Of a DNA stretch of 64,000 nt, positions 55,869 through 64,000 are shown piece by piece. The stretch is from Mesorhizobium sp. (lineage in GTDB: Bacteria; Pseudomonadota; Alphaproteobacteria; Rhizobiales; Rhizobiaceae), in assembly GCA_004017275.1 (NCBI GenBank), contig SAKE01000002.1, positions 65,411-129,410 on the forward strand, read 5' to 3'. The notes under the pieces are model-generated. The model did not search any database. It saw only the letters and a list, made by a program, of their open reading frames with translations, and was not told where the DNA came from. Each line of letters starts with the position of its first letter. Position 1 is the first letter of the stretch. Both the position numbers and the translations under genes were made by a program.

Positions 55869-57511
55869 CAGCCACCTCCCGCGAGATCGATGACACGCCG
55901 GACTTCATCCATTGTGGTGACCTGCGACCGGGCAAGGGCGGTTGCGTGGACCGACATCGGCACGAGATCGTCCTCGGCGGCAATTTTTCCGATCTCGATT
56001 TCGCCGGCGCCCTGGTCGATAAGCTCGGCGATCCGCGGCGACACCTGCAGCATTTCATAGGTCACCGTGCGCCCACTGTAGCCGGAGCCTTTGCAGGTGC
56101 GGCAGGCCGGACCGGTCTGGTCCGCGCCGTGGCAGGTCGGGCATATACGGCGCAACAGCCTCTGCGCGATGACGCCCCTGATCGTCGCGCCGAGCAGATA
56201 GCCGTCGATGCCCATGTCGCGAAGCCGCGTCAGGGCGCCTGCGGCGCTGTTGGTGTGGAGTGTCGAAAACACCAGATGGCCGGTCAAGGCCGCCTGGACC
56301 GCGACCTGCGCCGTCTCGCGATCGCGAATTTCGCCGAGCAGGATGATGTCGGGGTCCTGCCGCAGGATCGAACGCAAGGCAGCGGCGAAGTCGAGGTCGA
56401 TCGCCGGATTGACCTGCAGCTGGGTGATGCCGGCCATGCGGTATTCGACCGGGTCCTCGACGGTGAAGATCTTGACGTCCGGACGCGAACGCTCGGCGAG
56501 GATGGAATAGAGCGTCGTCGTCTTGCCGCTGCCGGTCGGTCCGGTGATTAGCACGATGCCGTTGGCGGCTTGCGACATAGAGCGGATCTTGGCTTGCGCG
56601 GCGTCGTCGAAACCCAGTTTGCCCAACTTCAATTCGACGCCGGCGCGATCGAGAATTCGAAGCACGATGGCTTCGCCGTGAATCGACGGAATGACCGAGA
56701 CGCGCAGGTCGACATCGCGGCCGCGCACGGCAATGCGCATGCGTCCATCCTGCGGCAGGCGCCGTTCGGCAATGTTGAGCCGCGACAGGATCTTGATGCG
56801 GGTGGAGATGCCGGACAGCATCGCGATCGAGGCGGTGTCGACGGTGGACAGCATGCCGTCATGCCTGAAGCGGATGCGGACGTGGTCCTCGAGCGGCTCG
56901 ATGTGAATGTCGGTGGCTCTTGCATCGACCGCCTTGTGGATGGTTTCGGCGACGAAGCGGACGATAGGCGCCTCGCGGGCAAAATCCTTCAACCGTTCGA
57001 GATCGTCGGGGCCGAAATCCAGGATTTCGCCACCGCCACCGCCGTTTGAAACGGCCGCCAGGGCCGATTGCTCGATGCGATCGATGCATTCGGTGATCGT
57101 GCGCCTCGGCAAGATGCGCAGCGCCAGGGTCCGCTCATAGTGAAAGGCGAGCGCGTCGATGGTTGCCGAGGAGAACGGATCGGCCACGGCGACCACCAGT
57201 TGCTCGGCGTCCATCTGTAGCGGCAGGATCGCGTTTTCCCTGAGATAGGCGAGCGGCACGCCCGCCAGCATTTCGGGGCCGACCTGGTCGGGAATCTCGA
57301 CCGGCGTCGGTGCCTGGAGGTAGCGGCTGAGGCTGCTGGCAAGGTCCTGCTCGCCGATCAGTCCGAGTTCGGTCATCACCGTATCGAACGGGTGTCCTGA
57401 CGTTCGCGATGCCCCCAAGGCGCGTTGAGCCGCGTGCGCGGTCAGCACCTTCTCGCCCTCGAGAAAGGCCAGAAACGCCTCTATTCCCTGGGGCTGGACG
57501 GAAGCGTTCAT
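55868..57511 (-). CDS. gspE: Type II secretion ATPase GspE
   Basis: 547 residues from ATG 57511, in an ATGA overlap with gspK; a GTG three codons earlier is less likely. The N-terminal MshEN-like part is followed by the ATPase core: IHIEPLEDHVRIRFRHDGML, Walker A ITGPTGSGKTTTLYSIL (about 325-340), Asp box IFTVEDPVEYR, Walker B DIILLGEIRDRETAQVAVQA and His box GHLVFSTLHTNSA. A Cys4 zinc loop (CPTCHGADQTGPACRTCKGSG) near 455-475 matches GspE/PilB. It powers pseudopilus growth. Confidence 0.96.
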   Translation of the reverse strand: MNASVQPQGIEAFLAFLEGEKVLTAHAAQRALGASRTSGHPFDTVMTELGLIGEQDLASSLSRYLQAPTPVEIPDQVGPEMLAGVPLAYLRENAILPLQMDAEQLVVAVADPFSSATIDALAFHYERTLALRILPRRTITECIDRIEQSALAAVSNGGGGGEILDFGPDDLERLKDFAREAPIVRFVAETIHKAVDARATDIHIEPLEDHVRIRFRHDGMLSTVDTASIAMLSGISTRIKILSRLNIAERRLPQDGRMRIAVRGRDVDLRVSVIPSIHGEAIVLRILDRAGVELKLGKLGFDDAAQAKIRSMSQAANGIVLITGPTGSGKTTTLYSILAERSRPDVKIFTVEDPVEYRMAGITQLQVNPAIDLDFAAALRSILRQDPDIILLGEIRDRETAQVAVQAALTGHLVFSTLHTNSAAGALTRLRDMGIDGYLLGATIRGVIAQRLLRRICPTCHGADQTGPACRTCKGSGYSGRTVTYEMLQVSPRIAELIDQGAGEIEIGKIAAEDDLVPMSVHATALARSQVTTMDEVRRVIDLAGGG

Positions 57512-58428
57512 GAGCTCCACCCCTGCAGGATCTGTGCGGCCTCGGTGCCGAAAAGCACCTCGCAGCCGGCACTGCCGGCGAGTGTCGGTAATGCGCCGGC
57601 TTCACGGGCGGAGCTTCGCGAGACGCGCCAGAACGCCGTGTCGTCGGCCGGAGATTTCTCGATGATGAACCCGGCTTCGCCGGTGATGCCGGATCCGTCC
57701 CGTCTGACGAGGACGTCGACCGTGTAGGCCGAAGCCTCGGCCGCCTGAACCACCGCGGCGCTGGAACCAGTGGCAAGGGCAGCGCGAAGACGGCTCGGCG
57801 CATGGTCGGCACTGATCGTGCCGCGCTTCGAGTTGACCGTGAAGGCGGCATGCAGCGCCTGCAGGGGCACTGAGGCAAGTGCCGCGAACTCCTGCAGTTC
57901 GGACACCGATTCGAACGGCGCCTGCTTGTCTTGTGGCGGCCCGACGGCGCTTCTGGGCCGGGGCTGGCCGGCAAACAGCTTGGCGTTGTCGCGAAACCGG
58001 ATCGCCGCCTCGGCCAGCGCTTGCGACGGCTGCTGCTCGAAGCCGAGCGATGCGAAACCAAGCGCCAGCAAACGATCGTCGGCGGCATTGAGATCGACCA
58101 GCCCGTTATGATCCTGGACGCGCACATCGAAGCTGAACGCACCCGACCGGCATGCCGCCGGTGTGGAATCCAGCGCAAACGTCTTCGTCCCCGAGCCTCC
58201 GGTCAATTCGCTCGCAACCACATTGCCGAGGCCCTCGGCAAGCAGAGACAGACGCTCCTGTTCGACTTCGTTGTTGGCGATCATCAGCCGCGTTTTCGCC
58301 GTCACGGCAAAGGGAACCACGATCGCCGAGACGATCAGCATGAACACCAGCACGGCGACCAGCGAAAAGCCGGCGTCGGCGCTTTCGCCGCCTGTGTTTG
58401 CGCTGCCGTGAGAGGTGCGGCCGCTCAT
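57508..58428 (-). CDS. gspK: Minor pseudopilin GspK
   Basis: 306 residues from ATG 58428, in an ATGA overlap. The pseudopilin helix is DAGFSLVAVLVFMLIVSAIV without Glu at +5, as is normal for GspK. Its large size and alpha-helical body (LVDLNAADDRLLALGF, FESVSELQEFAALASVPL) match GspK, the tip protein of the pseudopilus. It overlaps the downstream gspE by four bases. Confidence 0.87.
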   Translation of the reverse strand: MSGRTSHGSANTGGESADAGFSLVAVLVFMLIVSAIVVPFAVTAKTRLMIANNEVEQERLSLLAEGLGNVVASELTGGSGTKTFALDSTPAACRSGAFSFDVRVQDHNGLVDLNAADDRLLALGFASLGFEQQPSQALAEAAIRFRDNAKLFAGQPRPRSAVGPPQDKQAPFESVSELQEFAALASVPLQALHAAFTVNSKRGTISADHAPSRLRAALATGSSAAVVQAAEASAYTVDVLVRRDGSGITGEAGFIIEKSPADDTAFWRVSRSSAREAGALPTLAGSAGCEVLFGTEAAQILQGWSS

Positions 58429-58991
58429 AGTTCCGGGACCGGCGGTGGCGGAGGGGGCGGTGGTTGCGGCGGGAGGTTCTTCCATGGCGGATAAAGCAGG
58501 ATGCGCGCTACCTTGCCGTCCCGCTCTAGCACTGCCTGATCCTTGTCGATCGCCGACACCGTCCAGCCGTCGACGGTCTCGCCATTGCCGTACCAGACGG
58601 CCGCGTCGCTGCCGGCGACGCGCAACAGGGCCTTTGCCGCGCCGCCGTTTCTGCTGACGCCCAGCAGCGACGGCGCGACGGCCGATGCGGCTTCGGGCGG
58701 CGGCGCCGGCTGCTCGGCCGGCGCGACGGCGATCTCCACCGGCTGCGGCGCTGCCGGCGGGGGCACTATTTTTCGGCGCGTCGGTGTGAACAGCGGACGC
58801 TGGAACGTCTCGCTGAAATCGCCGGCCTCGGGAAACTGAAGCGATCCCGCCGCTGATGCCAGTGAGCCGTCATGGGCTTTCCCGGAGGCAATGGGCGTGA
58901 TGTCGACAGGCGTGTTGTAGAGTGCGACATTGACCAGGACGAGGCCTGCGATCGTGGCCGCAATCGCCAGGCCGGTGACTTTGCGGCTCAT
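58425..58991 (-). CDS. GspN/GspC-like type II secretion protein
   Basis: 188 residues. One N-terminal membrane segment (LAIAATIAGLVLVNVALYN), a proline/alanine-rich linker (about 75-105), then a small beta-rich domain (LLGVSRNGGAAKALLRVAGS, VDGWTVSAIDKDQAVLERDG) resembling the homology-region domain of GspC, and a C-terminal run of prolines. There is no PDZ domain. By place in the operon (between gspM and gspK) and layout it should link the inner-membrane platform to the secretin. I leave the symbol open, since GspC and GspN names are used for such proteins. Confidence 0.7.
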   Translation of the reverse strand: MSRKVTGLAIAATIAGLVLVNVALYNTPVDITPIASGKAHDGSLASAAGSLQFPEAGDFSETFQRPLFTPTRRKIVPPPAAPQPVEIAVAPAEQPAPPPEAASAVAPSLLGVSRNGGAAKALLRVAGSDAAVWYGNGETVDGWTVSAIDKDQAVLERDGKVARILLYPPWKNLPPQPPPPPPPPVPEL

Positions 58992-59587
58992 GGCTTGACC
59001 CCACTAGCGGCCGGCGTGCCTTGCGTTTGCAGTGGGCCGTAAAACAGGATCTCGGCAAAGATCTCGGGGTCGCCGGTCCTCCCGGCAGCCGGTCCGACAT
59101 CGGTCGTGCGCACGGTGGCCTCGCGAATGAACAGCACCGGGAGCGAGCTTTCGATGGCAAGGATAGCGTTGTGAATGCCCTCCAGCGGCCCCGAAAGGTT
59201 CGCTCGCAGCCCGATGAAATCCACGCCGCCTTCGCTGAGCGCAGGTGCATTGCCAGCCGACAGCACGTTCACGCCATTGGCGATTGCGATTGCGTTCAGC
59301 CGCTTTTGCAGTCCGCCGCGAATGATGGCTTCGCTCTCGCCGGTGAGAAATTCGGAATTTGCCGCCGGCACGGGACTGGCGGCGCTGTCGAGGCGCTTTG
59401 CCAGTGCCGCCACGCCCTGCAGCTGGCCGAGAAGCTCGCGCTTTTCCTCGATCCCGGCTTGCGCCGAGGTGACACTGTCAAGCGCCGCCAACACCACCCA
59501 CGCCAGGACAACGGCCGTCACGGATGCAAGGGCTAGGGCGATCAGGCGGCGGACCAGCGGCCTTGTGTTGAGGATGGCGGAGAGCAT
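58988..59587 (-). CDS. gspM: Type II secretion GspM-like protein
   Basis: 199 residues. One N-terminal membrane segment (LIALALASVTAVVLAWVVLAAL) follows a short cytoplasmic tail, then a helical linker (AQAGIEEKRELLGQLQGV) and a ferredoxin-like periplasmic domain (RANLSGPLEGIHNAILAIES, LFIREATVRTTD). This is the second GspM type (T2SSM_b-like), usual in alphaproteobacteria. It binds GspL. It overlaps the next gene by four bases. Confidence 0.82.
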   Translation of the reverse strand: MLSAILNTRPLVRRLIALALASVTAVVLAWVVLAALDSVTSAQAGIEEKRELLGQLQGVAALAKRLDSAASPVPAANSEFLTGESEAIIRGGLQKRLNAIAIANGVNVLSAGNAPALSEGGVDFIGLRANLSGPLEGIHNAILAIESSLPVLFIREATVRTTDVGPAAGRTGDPEIFAEILFYGPLQTQGTPAASGVKP

Positions 59588-59589
59588 CG

Positions 59590-60639
59590 TCAGAGCGCTC
59601 CGATCTTGGCCGAAATGGTGAATTGTTCACCCTCTTGACCGGGAACCTTGACCACCGGAGCTGCGAATTCGGGCGCGGAAAACAGTGGTGAGGCGTCGAG
59701 CGGCTGGATCAGTTCGGCGGCCGAGGCGGAAAAGCCTGTGATTGTCAGGTCGTCGCCCTTGGCCGAAAGATCGGTCAGCCAGGTCGTGTCGGGAAGCAGG
59801 TGCGTCAGCTCGGCCCAGACGCGAACCAGCGACGCTGTCGTCTTCTTCTCCTGACGGATTTTTTCGACCTGCTCGATGCCGGCCTGCCGCTTCTGCAGCG
59901 AGGTGCGTGCCGCCTTGGCCACCACCTGCGCATCGGCGATCTGCGCGTCCAGTTCGGCGCCCGCCTGCCAGCTGCGCCAATGCGCGTGAGCGAAGGTGAG
60001 GAGCGCTGCCCCGGCCAGCACCGAACAGGCCGCTACCCAGACGGTTCTGCGGCGCCGGTCGCGCGCCGTCGGCGGCCAGATGGCAGCGAGGCTGAGCGGA
60101 TCGGCACGCAGCGCAGCGTCCGGCTGCGACAGTGACAGGCAGCGGACGGACCCGCCGGCCCGACGCACGGCGTCCAGCGCCGCGGCAAGCGTCTTCGCCT
60201 TGACGACATGGTAGAGGCAGTCCTGCCCGGCGTGCCTGGCGAAGACGACGTGCACCTGCGCCGGGTCGATCGGCGTGGTGGCCAGAAGGTCGAGTTCGGC
60301 CATGTCGCGAGCCTGGCGAAGCGGCAGCCGCCGCGCCGCCAGTTGCCGGGTCAGGAACAGCGATGGCTCAATGCTGATATCGAAGGTCGGCCGCTTGCGC
60401 CGAGGCCCGCCCTGGAGAAGTGCCAGAACCTCGTCCGAGGAGGCGGTGAGTGCCAAAGGGATCGACTGGAATTCCGGCGCATTGGCCTCGCGGGCGCGAA
60501 TGCCGTCATCCGCCATGCTGACGATCCAGTCGGAGGTGGTGGCTTGCCTTTGCTTGGGCACAAGCCGCGTCCAGACCCCTCGCAGCTCATCGAGCCACCA
60601 GTCGAGGAAATCCAGAACCTGCGCGTTGAGTGTCGCCAC
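59590..60639 (-). CDS. gspL: Type II secretion GspL/PilN-like protein
   Basis: 349 residues. The cytoplasmic part (about 1-215) resembles GspL/PilM-type actin-like proteins only weakly; ELDLLATTPIDPAQVHVVFA is the clearest block. One membrane segment is near 218-238 (VWVAACSVLAGAALLTFAHA), followed by a PilN-like coiled coil and periplasmic domain (LVRVWAELTHLLPDTTWLTD, DDLTITGFSASAAELIQPL). It is the first gene of the minus-strand gsp operon and anchors GspE with GspM. Confidence 0.8.
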   Translation of the reverse strand: MATLNAQVLDFLDWWLDELRGVWTRLVPKQRQATTSDWIVSMADDGIRAREANAPEFQSIPLALTASSDEVLALLQGGPRRKRPTFDISIEPSLFLTRQLAARRLPLRQARDMAELDLLATTPIDPAQVHVVFARHAGQDCLYHVVKAKTLAAALDAVRRAGGSVRCLSLSQPDAALRADPLSLAAIWPPTARDRRRRTVWVAACSVLAGAALLTFAHAHWRSWQAGAELDAQIADAQVVAKAARTSLQKRQAGIEQVEKIRQEKKTTASLVRVWAELTHLLPDTTWLTDLSAKGDDLTITGFSASAAELIQPLDASPLFSAPEFAAPVVKVPGQEGEQFTISAKIGAL

Positions 60640-60962
60640 AACCAGCCGCCCGCCGCCCCGGCTGATTCTCGGCCGAGGCTTTCAAAGTGAGATTACTACA
60701 AATGCTGTCGTGATGCGGATATTAGCGAAGGTGCTGGAGGCCGATTAGTCACAGCTTTTGTCGAGACTGAAGAGCGACATGAAACGGCAGACATCATCCC
60801 GACATTCGGCTTTGAGCATGTGCCGGGATTGATCGCTTGACCCGCCATGCTCGTACAGGCGGCGAACAGAAAATAGTGCACTGGACTGCACCCCTTAGGT
60901 GAGACAAGGTAATTCATAATTCGTAATTCGGGAGATATTGAAGCTGAGATGTCCTTCGCGCT
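60640..60962. other. Intergenic region upstream of the gspL operon
   Basis: About 320 bases with no credible gene. It should contain the promoter of the minus-strand gsp operon. The region after 60900 is AT-richer. Confidence 0.4.
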
Positions 60963-61170
60963 TCAGGGCGATTGGTTGAATGCCGCCTTTGCGTCAGACC
61001 TCTGCGAGGTGATCGAATGCGACGGCCTGCCCGATGGGTTCACGGACATATCCATGACAGCTGCGACCATTGGGTCGGCAGCACCAGCGTGGTGCGCAAT
61101 CCCTACGGCTACGACGGCGAGAAAATCGCATTGATCCAGTCGGCGCTGGCCGCCATGCCCGTTTCGCTGC
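60963..61170 (+). pseudogene. Remnant of a calcineurin-like metallophosphoesterase
   Basis: Two overlapping frames carry the C-terminal part of a metallophosphoesterase: one reads GDWLNAAFASDLCEVIE, the other, after a frame change near 61020-61030, reads RPARWVHGHIHDSCDHWVGS followed by VVRNPYGYDGE. The G-H-x-H motif (here HGHIH) is the last metal-binding block of the family. The rest of the gene is missing upstream and the frame is broken, so it is a decayed fragment. Confidence 0.7.
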
Positions 61171-61295
61171 CGGGCTCGGCGGCGTGCCTGGGCAATGCGC
61201 ATCGCGATCGATCCAAAGTAACTTATCAGTAATATCGACCCAGTATCGATAGGGTGCTTTCCGCAATAAACCATATTAGACAATGGTAGATTGCC

Positions 61296-62276
61296 GTGGT
61301 CTTAATTACAGAAGTTTCGCATTACAGCCCTTCCGCAAAATGGTCGGTGAGACTGGCATTCAGCGTAGGCGTCTATGTGCTCTCCGCATTCTTCCTGGAC
61401 CCGCAATCCTTCGTAGCCCTAAGTCGGATTTACGGCGAAAATTTCATCGCCGCCGTTCCGATATTGTTGGTTGGCGGCGTTGGCACCGCGGCTCTCATTT
61501 TCGGCCGTCAGGCACCGACGCGATACGCCGTTGAGCTGCTTCGAACGCGCTGGCGGAGTTGTGTGCCGGTGCTCCTTTTCCTCCTCATCGGCATGACTGC
61601 GTTTTCTACCCACAAGAGCATGATCCCGAGGATCGTCCCGTTCTATGCCGACCCATGGCTTGCGGATCTGGACGAGTGGATACATGGAGCGGTGCCGTGG
61701 GAATTGGCGCATCGCCTCGATCACGATCTATGGGCGTTCTTTGTTTTCAAATGTTACGATGTGCTTTGGTTTGCGCAATGGCTTGGAATGATTCTTTTCG
61801 TTGCCATGTGGTCGGATCGGATAGCGCGCATTCGCTATCTGTGGGCGGTGGCGTTGACCATCTCCATCGTTGGTAGCTTGCTCGCTCTCCTGCTGTCGTC
61901 CGTTGGTCCGATCTACTATGACCACTTCGTCGGCGGAGACCGCTTCGGCGATCTCAGGGTCGCCATGTCCGGTCTGGAGTCCAGCGTCATCGTCCGCGAA
62001 TACGCTGAGTATCTTTTGACCCTGCACACGACAGGAAATGCAGGCTTGGGAGGCGGCATCTCGGCCATGCCCAGCCTGCACGTCGCTCTTGCCACGCTGA
62101 ATGCTTATTTCCTTTCCTCGCTCAACCGCTGGCTCGGCGTTCTCGGTTGGATCTTCGCTGCCTTGATCATGTATGGGTCGGTGTACACAGGATGGCACTA
62201 CGCGGTGGACGGCTATGTCTCGATCATAGTGGTATCGGTGATCTGGTGGGGAACCGGACGCCTGGTACGCGAATAG
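61296..62276 (+). CDS. PAP2/Aur1-like membrane phosphatase or phosphotransferase
   Basis: 326 residues, GTG start. About seven to eight membrane segments are visible. The conserved block GGGISAMPSLHVALATLNAY (about 248-267) and YTGWHYAVDGYVSIIVV (about 296-312) match the PAP2_3 family (Aur1/inositol-phosphorylceramide-synthase-like), with the two catalytic His and an Asp in S-L-H and G-W-H-Y-x-x-D. Such enzymes act on lipid phosphates or move a phospho-head-group at the membrane. Possible roles are lipid or polyprenyl phosphate recycling or lipid decoration. It stands alone between decayed genes. Confidence 0.87.
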   Translation: MVLITEVSHYSPSAKWSVRLAFSVGVYVLSAFFLDPQSFVALSRIYGENFIAAVPILLVGGVGTAALIFGRQAPTRYAVELLRTRWRSCVPVLLFLLIGMTAFSTHKSMIPRIVPFYADPWLADLDEWIHGAVPWELAHRLDHDLWAFFVFKCYDVLWFAQWLGMILFVAMWSDRIARIRYLWAVALTISIVGSLLALLLSSVGPIYYDHFVGGDRFGDLRVAMSGLESSVIVREYAEYLLTLHTTGNAGLGGGISAMPSLHVALATLNAYFLSSLNRWLGVLGWIFAALIMYGSVYTGWHYAVDGYVSIIVVSVIWWGTGRLVRE

Positions 62277-62369
62277 CCTCCGACGGCCCGCGCCACGCCA
62301 ACGCGAAATCTGTCGAATGCTGGGTCTTTGTCCATCGCTTATTCTGAAATCACGCAAGATCTTTCGCGT

Positions 62370-62890
62370 GACGCGCTGGCGCTGGCCGCCCGACAATTGC
62401 TGCGGCTTGCGCCCGGCAAAGGCCTCCATATGGACGAGACGAAGCATGTCGGCGACGCGCGCATCGCGGCGGTCCTTCGACCAGCCGAGGTTATCGAGCC
62501 TGAAGCCGATGTTCTGTTCGACGCTCATATGCGGAAACAAGGCGTGGCTCTGGAAGACGGTGTTGACCTGCCGCCTGTGCGGGGCAGTCCTTGTATGTCC
62601 GAGCCGTGCAGGAAAATCTGCCCCGCCGTCGGCTGCTCGAAGCCGGCGATCATGCGCAACAGGGTGGTCTTGCCGCAGCCGCTCGGGCCGAGCAGCGTGA
62701 AGAACTCGTTGTCGTAGATGTCGAAGGAAACGGGCTCCAGCGCCTGGTAGGTGCCGAACACCTTGGAGACGCCTTTGATCTCGACAGCCTTTCGAGGTGC
62801 GCTCAGGCTGGCCTCGTCGTTTGACACCAATGGCGACGGCAAGATCGATGCGTCCGACGGGTGTTCAGCAGGCTCAGGGTCTGGCAGGAC
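62370..62890 (-). pseudogene. Remnant of a PotA-like ABC ATPase (frameshifted and truncated)
   Basis: The minus strand encodes [40 protein letters not shown] and GSDIQGLP in one frame, and [20 protein letters not shown] up to QQLSGGQRQRV in another. The change of frame is explained by loss of one base in the G run at 62581-62584 (C run on the coding strand). After the signature motif (about 62370) the family sequence stops and unrelated sequence follows, so Walker B and the C-terminal domain are gone. It was a polyamine-type importer ATPase. Confidence 0.82.
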
Positions 62891-62924
62891 CTTGATTAGG
62901 ACGGCGTATCCGACGCCGGCGAGA

Positions 62925-63194
62925 TGATGACGCTGGCCGAGGTCGGTATCGTCTCGATCGCGCTGACGCAAACCGATATTGTCGGCACCAACGCCGGCCA
63001 TGATGTCGGCTACGAAGCCTTGTTCGCGCGGGCGTGGCATCCGCTCGATCAAAATCATCGGCGATGCCAAGGCGCCGGGTCCGATCGCCTGGGCAACCTA
63101 TGCCGGCCATCGCTTCGCCCGCGAGCTGGATGAAGCCGATATCGGCGACGCGCTGCCCTTCCGCCGCGAGGTCACGGCGCTGGCGGCGGAATAG
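62925..63194 (+). pseudogene. Remnant of a DgcA-like FAD/FMN oxidoreductase C-terminus
   Basis: The frame ending at 63194 reads [20 protein letters not shown], then [20 protein letters not shown] and PFRREVTAL, which matches the end of old-yellow-type dimethylglycine or trimethylamine dehydrogenase-like enzymes. Upstream, a shifted frame ([20 protein letters not shown], then YEALFARA) may continue it; the break is near 63030. Everything N-terminal is missing. The remnant abuts the PotA-like remnant, so this is a decay hot spot. Confidence 0.55.
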
Positions 63195-63278
63195 GCGCCG
63201 GCGCCACGATCCGCGAATGTCAGAATTGTTCGACTATACCGCATTGCAACAAATCCTGCGCTTGGTCACAATACAGGC

Positions 63279-63881
63279 ATGGTTCGAACCGCACTCGCCG
63301 TCCTGGTGATCGATGAAAACCGCATCCGCGCCGCGATCATCGAGGCGGGGTTGCGCGAGGCCGGTCATGAGCGGGTCACCGTCATCCATGACGTGACCGG
63401 CATTGCGCGGCGGATCGCCGAGATCGAGCCCGACGTCATCGTCATCGATCTCGAAAACCCGAACCGCGACATGCTGGAAAACATGTTCCAGCTGTCGCGC
63501 GCCGTAAAGCGGCCGATCGCCATGTTCGTCGACCGCTCCGACCAGGCCTCGATCGAGGCGGCGGTCGATGCCGGCGTTTCGGCCTATGTCGTCGACGGGC
63601 TGCGGCAGGAACGCGTCAAGCCGATCCTCGACATGGCCGTCAGCCGCTTCAACGCTTTTTCGCGCATGGCGCGCGAACTGGAAGAGGTTCGCGGCGAACT
63701 CGAGAGCCGCAAGGTGATCGATCGCGCCAAGGGCATCCTGATGAAGTCGCGCGGCCTCTCCGAAGAGGCGGCCTACACGCTGCTGCGCAAGACGGCGATG
63801 AACCAGAACCGCAAGATCGGCGACATCGCCCAGAGCCTGGTGACCGCCGCCGGGCTGCTGGGACCGGCAGAGGACGAATGA
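63279..63881 (+). CDS. nasT: NasT-like response regulator with ANTAR RNA-binding domain
   Basis: 200 residues. A receiver-like domain fills about residues 1-125: AVLVIDENRIRAAIIEAG, DVIVIDLENPNRDM with the phospho-acceptor-like Asp, then FVDRSDQASIEAAVDAGVSA. The ANTAR domain (about 135-190) is clear: ESRKVIDRAKGILMKSRGLS, EEAAYTLLRKTAMNQNRKIG and DIAQSLV. ANTAR proteins bind paired hairpins in leader RNA and stop termination, classically ahead of nitrate/nitrite assimilation genes. The next gene overlaps it by four bases and fits that role. Confidence 0.92.
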   Translation: MVRTALAVLVIDENRIRAAIIEAGLREAGHERVTVIHDVTGIARRIAEIEPDVIVIDLENPNRDMLENMFQLSRAVKRPIAMFVDRSDQASIEAAVDAGVSAYVVDGLRQERVKPILDMAVSRFNAFSRMARELEEVRGELESRKVIDRAKGILMKSRGLSEEAAYTLLRKTAMNQNRKIGDIAQSLVTAAGLLGPAEDE

Positions 63882-64000
63882 GCATGACTGCTGCGCACCA
63901 GATCACCGCCGGCTTCATGCCACTTTTCGACAGCGCCGTGCTGGTCGCGGCAAGCGAGCTTGGCTTCGCCGCTCGCGAAGGCATCGACCTCACGCTGCAC
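63878..64000 (+). CDS. NrtA/CmpA-like substrate-binding protein, 5' end only
   Basis: Only 41 codons are in the window, from ATG 63878 in the ATGA overlap with the NasT-like gene. The visible sequence (QITAGFMPLFDSAVLVAASE, then LGFAAREGIDLTLH) matches the start of nitrate/bicarbonate-binding proteins of the NrtA/CmpA family, here without a long signal peptide. In rhizobia such a protein next to NasT acts as the sensor partner (NasS) that holds NasT until nitrate is present. The gene runs off the window end. Confidence 0.7.
   Translation, partial: MSMTAAHQITAGFMPLFDSAVLVAASELGFAAREGIDLTLH

Noticed and set aside
1..64000. tRNA, rRNA, CRISPR arrays, intact transposases or integrases
   Set aside because: I looked for the usual signs by eye (regular short repeats, transposase motifs) and saw none; a tRNA or small RNA could still be missed without a covariance search.

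Overview
The window looks like chromosome of a Mesorhizobium-type alphaproteobacterium (order Hyphomicrobiales). It is GC-rich. It carries ExoY- and ExoF-like exopolysaccharide (EPS) genes, a PrsD/PrsE-like type I exporter, a GntR-controlled sugar-acid regulon with several enolase-superfamily dehydratases, a complete type II secretion locus and a NasT-type ANTAR regulator. The assignment rests on gene content and protein style, not on a database match.

Region 1-30 kb is a polysaccharide island. On the + strand lie the end of an RTX-tailed secreted beta-helix-like protein (3-1223), fossils of sulfate-activation genes (1351-1650), a LuxR-type regulator with a degenerate receiver (2600-3358), an ExoY-like initiating glycosyltransferase (5048-5728), and an operon from a Wzy-like polymerase (6481) through a P-loop kinase-like protein, a Tat-exported paralogue of the RTX protein, a PqqD/HPr-kinase-like fusion, an NTP_transf_5-like protein and an 80-residue peptide (11984-12226), closed by a strong hairpin terminator. 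On the - strand, read from 26716 down to 12487, lie a Wzc/ExoP-like co-polymerase with tyrosine autokinase, a NusG/RfaH-like antiterminator, a nucleotidyltransferase/thymidylate-kinase-like fusion, a GT4 glycosyltransferase, an ExoF/Wza-like export protein, a sulfotransferase, a Wzx-like flippase and a 1047-residue secreted cadherin-repeat protein. Together these genes can start, assemble, sulfate, flip, polymerise and export a polysaccharide, and supply extracellular proteins that act on it or bind it.

The most novel piece is 9748-12226: a PqqD-like domain fused to an HPr-kinase-like domain, a coupled nucleotidyltransferase-like protein and a small Tat-like peptide with a Ser/Gly/Pro/His tail. 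It looks like a peptide-modification (RiPP-like) cassette inside an EPS operon.

Region 27-38 kb holds a small membrane protein, a Crp/Fnr regulator, hypothetical genes, a type I secretion ABC protein and adaptor (30380-33482) that could export the RTX and cadherin proteins, and an RND efflux pump whose inner-membrane gene is broken by a frameshift.

Region 38-50 kb is a catabolic regulon: four enolase-superfamily genes, a GntR/FCD repressor, a complete ABC sugar importer and an RraA/HMG-aldolase-like protein. This suggests uptake, dehydration and cleavage of sugar acids.

Region 50-61 kb is a type II secretion system in two convergent, tightly coupled operons (gspD-O-G on +; gspL-M-N/C-K-E-F-H-I-J on -). 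The last 3 kb hold a PAP2/Aur1-like membrane phosphatase flanked by decayed genes (metallophosphoesterase, PotA-like ATPase, DgcA-like oxidoreductase), then an ANTAR regulator and the start of an NrtA/CmpA-like protein cut off by the window end. I saw no tRNA, rRNA, CRISPR array or intact transposase.
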